A DNA stretch of 49,692 bases from Chitinophagaceae bacterium. GTDB taxonomy: Bacteria; Bacteroidota; Bacteroidia; Chitinophagales; Chitinophagaceae. Each line of letters starts with the position of its first letter. The first letter of the stretch is position 1. The position numbers and the translations under genes are program-made. Shown here one piece after another: positions 44,631 through 49,692 of the stretch. Where the stretch lies: positions 1-49,692 of the forward strand of contig CANFLL010000023.1 in NCBI GenBank assembly GCA_947447825.1, given 5' to 3'. The notes under the pieces were generated by a model. It was not told the DNA's origin. It saw nothing but the letters and a program-made list of their open reading frames with translations, and searched no databases.

Positions 44631-44934
44631 ATTTTCAATTTTGACAAAAATGGCGCAATCGCTTTATTGAAAGAAATGATGTTATTCACAAAAAAATTGA
44701 CAATCGATATTTGTTTGTTGTTAAGTAGTATCTCACATATAAACGCAACCATAATTCGCTATTTTTTTCATTCCTTGCAAAAGACTATTTTTCTTGTTTG
44801 TATTTTAGTTTAGGCGTTTCTTCACAAAAAAGTTTCTCTACGATACAACACTGCATACTATGCCTTTAATTTGTTCTCCATATTTTAAAAAAGTGATGAT
44901 TATTTCAATTCGACTATAAAAATGTAGACCTTCC
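44631..44934. other. Spacer
   Basis: About 300 AT-rich bases with no supported gene. A -7-like CATTTTTG on the minus strand (about 44645-44652) may serve the pRiA4b-like gene. Confidence 0.3.
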
Positions 44935-47900
44935 TTACAGCAACGCCCTCAATGTTGCCTTTCCCGTATTAATCACCTTACTTTCGCCCGACTTTCGCCC
45001 TTCATAACTAAAACTAATCTCTAGGCTATTAATTAATCTTTTGGTAAAATCTATACCCCATAAATAATTTTTACCCGATTGTAATCCATCCAGCATCACA
45101 TAACTTATGGACGTATTTTCTGTTCCTTTATAACTAATATCGCTCAATGTCAATCTACCCGTAAGGCTAGTGTTCTGTACTGCATTATATTTTGCTTCCA
45201 TCACCAACGAGTTACTCATCAACGATTCTCCACCATAAACAACTGTGTTCTTTTTATAGGTATACACATAGCTAGTCTGTAGCCTAAAAATGGTCGCATT
45301 GGTAAAAACCAATCTAGGTTCAGTTACCGAGGTTTTGATGGTATAATTCTGGTTGGTATAGGCAGGCGTAAGCAAACTAGTATTCGCTATCTTTTGCGAT
45401 AAGTCTATTGTTAAGTTCCTATTAAAAGAAGCCCTTACTTTCATGTCCCACTCGTTTTGTTCATTACTCTGCAAACCATAAGTAAGTAAGTTTTTATTGT
45501 TTATCAGCAATCTGGTAACATCTATTCCCCATTTACTGCTACTGCGGTTGAAAGAAAGGGTATTACTGAAAATATATTTTAGACTAATCAATGCCGTATC
45601 AGCAATTTTTCCGCCCACTGGATTAAACACAAAATCGGACTGTGCCAACACCTTTTTACCACTTTGTAAGGATGATTGCAAAGCGAAACGTCCCACAAAA
45701 TCCTTCAATCTTTTATTGACCATTCCATTGCTTATAGCTCGAGGAATAACCATTATGCTATAATTGAACTGGGTATTATTTGTTTTAACGTACACATTTG
45801 TAGAAGTAAACAATCTTATGTAAGTGGCCTGATCGGAAAAACGAGCTAATTCAAACTCATTCAGTTGTTGCACTCCATCTTTGTTATAATCTATCCAAGT
45901 ATATTGCCCTTGCCCCGCAGAAACTTGCACATAAGATATAGCCAGTTTTTGTTGCTGCCCAGAGCCTATTTCATACAATGTATTTCCTGTAATAAAACCA
46001 TTCCAAGCTTTAAAATTATACTCTATTTTGCTTAGTAGATTCTTATCTAGTGTAAGGGTAGTAATGTTGGCATTATATACTTCAAACTTTCGATAAGTAA
46101 CGTCCAAACGTAATTGTTGCTTTTTAGTTTGCATCATTTCAAGCAAAAAATTGTAGGTATGACTTCTATCTATTTGCAAAAAAGTTTGTTGATATGCTTG
46201 CTTGTCATTCCTTAGCGTGTAAGTAAACGCCCAATTATTCCCCTTATTAAAATTATTTTTTAGATAAGCTGACAACGTATTAAAATGGAAACTTGCAGAT
46301 GAAAAAGTGTCTACATTGGCGGTTCTTTGTTGGTTATGTTCCAGTGCATACCCTCCGCCTATTAATAAATTTTTAAAATAGGGCATTGTCCTATTAACCT
46401 CCAAAGAAGGCTTAAAGTAATAGCCTTTACCACCATTATTGTAATTATTTGTGAGGCTTACATCGCTTTTAAAGTGCCAATCAGCAACAGATTGAATATG
46501 CTGCAATGTTTGCCTGATGCCACTATAATTATCGCTGCGTAGGTAGCCTGCTGCCGAATATCTGAATAAGTTATGGCTACTGTCTTTCAACTCTAGGCTC
46601 ATACTAGGCAGTTGTTCTGTGGCACTAGTTGCTACCAAATTGAGTCCCCAATCTCTTAAAAACTCTACTGATCGCAAACGTTCAATTGGTTTAAAGTTTT
46701 CATTGGCATATTCATAACCTAGGGTAGTATTATATTTCAGAGGTTTATGCCGATAGAACACATTATCCGAACGGAGCAACTGTACCCTACCCGCCATGCC
46801 TACATCATTACTTTTTTGCCGGGCAGATAAAGTATTAATATCATAATTACTCACGGCCATATCTGTTTGTAGGGTCGTTTTACTATTAATTTGATAGATA
46901 CTACTCAGGTTCACCAACTGCTGCTTTTTTGGTGTTACCAAAAAAGTGGCTGGTTCATAGTTACCTTGAAGCACACCGTTTTTGGGAGCCACATACTGAT
47001 AAACATTGCCATTTGCCCCATTGTAGAACGGTACATAGTTGCCCTTATTTGTACCCACCAACACAAAACTGAGAACATATTTAGCACTGTCCTTATTGGT
47101 GGAATATTGATAGATGGAATCGGTGCTGTTGGGCAATCTTATTTTAGAATACATGATTCTTGTAGCATCAAAAGTGTCGATTGAATAACTAGGATAGAAA
47201 GCATTCTGAATGTTATCGCCAATGTTTGCCAAAAATCTTTTCTCACTAGAATCTAGGGTTTGGTTGATGGGAGAGTTTTTTGCATCGCTGTTGTTGTAAA
47301 ACCCAACGTTAAAGGACAGCTTTTTATTAACCCTAATTTCATCATTTGCAAACAACAGTACGTTCAGGTAATTCTGATCAGAATATTCAAATTCTACCTG
47401 AATACGTTTATTCACTGTTATCAATCTTTTGGCGGTAAAAGTTATTTCGGCGGTGTTATAGTTGATTGTATAGTCTTGGTCATCGCCTCGTTGCAATAGT
47501 TCACCATCTATAAAAACATGCTCTGTATTTGCTAGCACTACAAAATAAAGTTCATTATTTGCTCCTTGCAATCGGTATGGACCTTGGTTTCCTTCTACTC
47601 CTGCAAAAATATTTCTGGTAAACTTTCCTTTAGCAATAGCCCCGCTCATGGTGAGTTTGTTGCCCACCCTCTCCCCTACTCTCGATTCTAATTGATATGA
47701 AACACCTTGCAATCTTTTGTAGAAATTGAGGTAATAATTTTTGTTTTGACGCAAATCAACATCACCAAGGTTCAGTTCCCAATTGTGTTTCTTAAACTGG
47801 AGTAATATCTTATCAAATTCATTTAGTTGTTTGGTGTTGCCATCAGGCTGAATAGGAACATTATTATCCGTAATGGCGGCAGCCATCATAATGCTATCCC

Positions 47901-48360
47901 CAATCATACCGCTTAGTTGCAGGTTCAATTGCGAATTGAATACCGCATTTTGGTTATTGCCTACCGAAATACTTCGCCCCATACTGCCATTATAATCGAT
48001 GCCACTACCAAAGTTGAACAAGCTTTTAGAAGAAAAATCGTTGCTAGAATTATAGACAACTGGTTTATGAGCCAAGAAGTTATTACTTATACTGTCATAA
48101 TTAAAACGCCGAATGGGCGCATAGAAGCTTATTGGAAAAGTGCGATAGGTAATCAATACGCTATCTTTAGGCAGGGGATGTTTCCATAAAAGCATAGCCC
48201 TGAAATAATCTATTGAGTAAAAGTTAGTGTCAATGCCTTTGATAACAACAGAATAGGGCACCAAACTTTGTTTATCTAAAACAACCAATCCATTAGTCGC
48301 AATGGTTTTTGAATGAAGATTAGACAACTGTCCATTAGCCACAAAAGCTATGGCAAACAA
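44935..48360 (-). CDS. Very large probable outer-membrane beta-barrel protein; true start probably upstream at 48390
   Basis: From the TTG at 48360 it has 1141 residues. The N-terminal part is periplasmic-like. A characteristic segment near residue 285 (VFIDGELLQRGDDQDYTINY, then EITFTAKRLI) recurs in large Bacteroidota surface proteins. From about residue 340 the sequence alternates polar and hydrophobic residues with many aromatic strand ends, as in an outer-membrane barrel. The frame is open upstream to a stop near 48399 and begins at CTG 48388-48390 with LKKSTFILYLLFAIAFVANG, a clear signal peptide. I therefore prefer that start. I recognise no named family; a role in surface assembly or transport is a guess. 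Confidence 0.65.
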   Translation of the reverse strand: MFAIAFVANGQLSNLHSKTIATNGLVVLDKQSLVPYSVVIKGIDTNFYSIDYFRAMLLWKHPLPKDSVLITYRTFPISFYAPIRRFNYDSISNNFLAHKPVVYNSSNDFSSKSLFNFGSGIDYNGSMGRSISVGNNQNAVFNSQLNLQLSGMIGDSIMMAAAITDNNVPIQPDGNTKQLNEFDKILLQFKKHNWELNLGDVDLRQNKNYYLNFYKRLQGVSYQLESRVGERVGNKLTMSGAIAKGKFTRNIFAGVEGNQGPYRLQGANNELYFVVLANTEHVFIDGELLQRGDDQDYTINYNTAEITFTAKRLITVNKRIQVEFEYSDQNYLNVLLFANDEIRVNKKLSFNVGFYNNSDAKNSPINQTLDSSEKRFLANIGDNIQNAFYPSYSIDTFDATRIMYSKIRLPNSTDSIYQYSTNKDSAKYVLSFVLVGTNKGNYVPFYNGANGNVYQYVAPKNGVLQGNYEPATFLVTPKKQQLVNLSSIYQINSKTTLQTDMAVSNYDINTLSARQKSNDVGMAGRVQLLRSDNVFYRHKPLKYNTTLGYEYANENFKPIERLRSVEFLRDWGLNLVATSATEQLPSMSLELKDSSHNLFRYSAAGYLRSDNYSGIRQTLQHIQSVADWHFKSDVSLTNNYNNGGKGYYFKPSLEVNRTMPYFKNLLIGGGYALEHNQQRTANVDTFSSASFHFNTLSAYLKNNFNKGNNWAFTYTLRNDKQAYQQTFLQIDRSHTYNFLLEMMQTKKQQLRLDVTYRKFEVYNANITTLTLDKNLLSKIEYNFKAWNGFITGNTLYEIGSGQQQKLAISYVQVSAGQGQYTWIDYNKDGVQQLNEFELARFSDQATYIRLFTSTNVYVKTNNTQFNYSIMVIPRAISNGMVNKRLKDFVGRFALQSSLQSGKKVLAQSDFVFNPVGGKIADTALISLKYIFSNTLSFNRSSSKWGIDVTRLLINNKNLLTYGLQSNEQNEWDMKVRASFNRNLTIDLSQKIANTSLLTPAYTNQNYTIKTSVTEPRLVFTNATIFRLQTSYVYTYKKNTVVYGGESLMSNSLVMEAKYNAVQNTSLTGRLTLSDISYKGTENTSISYVMLDGLQSGKNYLWGIDFTKRLINSLEISFSYEGRKSGESKVINTGKATLRALL

Positions 48361-48568
48361 CAGGTATAATATAAAAGTGCTTTTCTTCAGTGTTATTTAT
48401 TATAGGTGCAATGTTACTTATAAAGATTCTAGTGAAAATTGATTGCCATAAAAGTTAGGATAAGTTCAACAAATAGCTATCATAGGCTTTTATAGAAAAA
48501 ATATTTTAACTCAATTAAATTATAAAAGAAAGATGCTTCAAAACTGCGTATTGTCTTCAAGTATGTAC

Positions 48569-48598
48569 AAAAAAAAGGGGGAGCTGAAATAGCTCCCC
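48569..48598 (-). terminator. Rho-independent terminator of the PKD/T9SS gene
   Basis: On the minus strand GGGGAGCT and AGCTCCCC pair around a five-base loop (plus-strand arms 48578-48585, 48591-48598) and are followed by eight T. It starts 33 bases after the stop codon. Confidence 0.9.
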
Positions 48599-48630
48599 AC
48601 ATTTGGCTTGGTTAAAATGAATTAGTCTAT

Positions 48631-49692
48631 TTATTTAGCCAGTTTTACAAATTGGCTAGAAGAAATAGTATTTCCTTGTTCGTTTGAAACTTTTAATACA
48701 TAAGTACCTGAACTTAAATTCGAAACATCAACCTGCACTGAGTTATTAGAGCCCACATTAGCTGATTGGTTTACAGATTTAACAACCCTTCCAAGTAAGT
48801 CAACAACTTTTATATTCACTTTCGAAGTTGTAGCAACGAAACTTACTTTTAGTGTAGATGATGCAGGATTAGGAGAAATAGATACTTTACTTGAAGCTAA
48901 AGCTTCTTGTGCCAAAGTATTTTTGTTTACAACTGAATAACCTTCTGTTCCGGGATACACATTAATTGTTTTAGTTACAGCACTAGAACATCCAGCAATA
49001 GAACTTGTTGCTGTTAGTTTAACATTGTAGGTAGTGTAAGCTAAAGTGTTATTAACATTATAAGGATAGGAAGCCGTCAAAAACACGTGATCTGGGTTTG
49101 AAAGTTTAGATGTATTCAATTTATTAGGATCATTTGCATCTCCAAAATCCCAAGCATAGCTCAAATTACCAGCTGAAAGAGTTGATGTACTATTGAATGA
49201 ATAACTATCGTTTTCTCCATTTCCTGTGTTTGACTGATAAACAAAGCTTGCAACAGGATCAGGAGCTACGGTAACCGATAAAGTAACCGTTTTAGAATCA
49301 TTCAACAGGTTTGTTTGTGTCAACTTCACAGTATAAACACCTGGTTTTGCATAAGTATGTCCTCCAGTAAGAGGTGCAAGTTGACCATTTTGGGTACCAT
49401 TATAAGCAGTAGTACCATCACCAAAATCAATTACAGCTTTAACATCTGGATTTAATAAACCGTAGTTGAACGTGTATTTATTGCTGGCAAGACACTGAGA
49501 ATCTGCTACATAATACAAAGAAAGACTTGGATTTAAGGTTGTTGGAACATAAGCAGGGAAAACAGTAATATTCTTTGTTAATGAAGATGCACAACCACCT
49601 ATTGAATTGGTTACTTTCAGAGTAACTGGTAATGCAGAACCATTCGCAGCTTTGAAAGTATCTACTGGGTTGGAAGTAATTAAACTTGTGGC
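48631..49692 (-). CDS. PKD-domain protein with T9SS sorting domain, 5' end beyond the window
   Basis: The frame is open to the right edge of the window (354 codons), so the start lies outside. It reads: an end of one domain (to SLTKNITVF), a PKD repeat (DFGDGTTAYNGTQNGQ), a second PKD repeat with YAWDFGDANDPN, and a Ser/Thr-rich stretch ending in KTINVYPG. A T9SS type A domain follows with SISPNPASSTLKVSFV, KVVDLLGRVVKS and LSSGTYVLKVSNEQG, then a basic end. It is therefore a surface or secreted protein, probably adhesive. The gene ends in a strong terminator. Its size and N-terminal content cannot be judged from here. Confidence 0.85.
   Translation of the reverse strand, partial: ATSLITSNPVDTFKAANGSALPVTLKVTNSIGGCASSLTKNITVFPAYVPTTLNPSLSLYYVADSQCLASNKYTFNYGLLNPDVKAVIDFGDGTTAYNGTQNGQLAPLTGGHTYAKPGVYTVKLTQTNLLNDSKTVTLSVTVAPDPVASFVYQSNTGNGENDSYSFNSTSTLSAGNLSYAWDFGDANDPNKLNTSKLSNPDHVFLTASYPYNVNNTLAYTTYNVKLTATSSIAGCSSAVTKTINVYPGTEGYSVVNKNTLAQEALASSKVSISPNPASSTLKVSFVATTSKVNIKVVDLLGRVVKSVNQSANVGSNNSVQVDVSNLSSGTYVLKVSNEQGNTISSSQFVKLAK

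Overview
The window looks like chromosomal DNA from a member of the Bacteroidota. The DNA is AT-rich. Three secreted proteins end in a type IX secretion (T9SS) sorting domain, there are SusD-era style lipoprotein signals (short hydrophobic stretch, Ser-Cys), several PKD-domain surface proteins, and -7 elements that fit the Bacteroidota consensus TAnnTTTG. A family such as Chitinophagaceae is plausible, but this is inference from style, not from a marker gene. No rRNA, ribosomal protein or complete insertion sequence is present.

Layout. (1) 1-4285: a repeat-rich, partly decayed stretch that flanks a two-gene operon: RNase H1 with a hybrid-binding domain, then a UvrD-like helicase that carries a nuclease-like insert and a C-terminal zinc ribbon. 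Hairpins, a tandem repeat and a frameshifted remnant of an Rpn-type nuclease lie next to it. (2) 4286-9519: two paralogous PKD lipoproteins on the minus strand, diverging from a T9SS cargo protein and an N-formylglutamate-amidohydrolase-like enzyme. (3) 9520-15659: a small plus-strand sugar cluster (two GT14 glycosyltransferases, a WxcM/FdtA-like ketoisomerase and a sugar aminotransferase), framed by two long non-coding stretches. These hold a foldback element, paired palindromes, a decayed sugar isomerase and a nine-unit palindrome array with an exact 21-bp period. (4) 15660-17573: an S9 prolyl oligopeptidase family enzyme and a bidirectional terminator. (5) 17763-35352, all minus strand: a Wzx/Wzy-type capsule or exopolysaccharide cluster. 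Reading in the direction of transcription it has two secreted proteins of uncertain role, the outer-membrane export lipoprotein (Wza-like), the copolymerase/tyrosine kinase (Wzc-like, with a Gly-Tyr repeat tail), flippase, pyruvyltransferase, polymerase, GT4, GT2, acetyltransferase, GT4, a beta-helix protein and a GT26 transferase. (6) 36518-49692: ordinary genes - pirin, tRNA-Ser(UGA), an ABC exporter, a small membrane protein, a GH2 glycosidase, a pRiA4b-ORF3-like protein, a very large probable outer-membrane protein, and the 3' part of a PKD/T9SS protein that runs off the window.

How the genes work together. The capsule cluster encodes assembly, export and modification (pyruvyl and acyl groups) of one polysaccharide, but the undecaprenyl-phosphate sugar-1-phosphate transferase that would start the chain is not in the window. 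The FdtA/FdtB-like pair would supply a 3-amino-3,6-dideoxy sugar nucleotide, which could feed this or another glycan.

Most unusual items: the 21-bp-phased palindrome array (14811-14995), the RNase H/helicase-nuclease operon, the Tyr-rich tail of the Wzc-like kinase built on nine perfect 6-bp repeats, a GH2 enzyme with Ala where the acid/base Glu is expected, and two genes whose signal peptides can only be read from a CTG or other non-ATG start. All functional statements rest on reading motifs by eye; no database search was possible.
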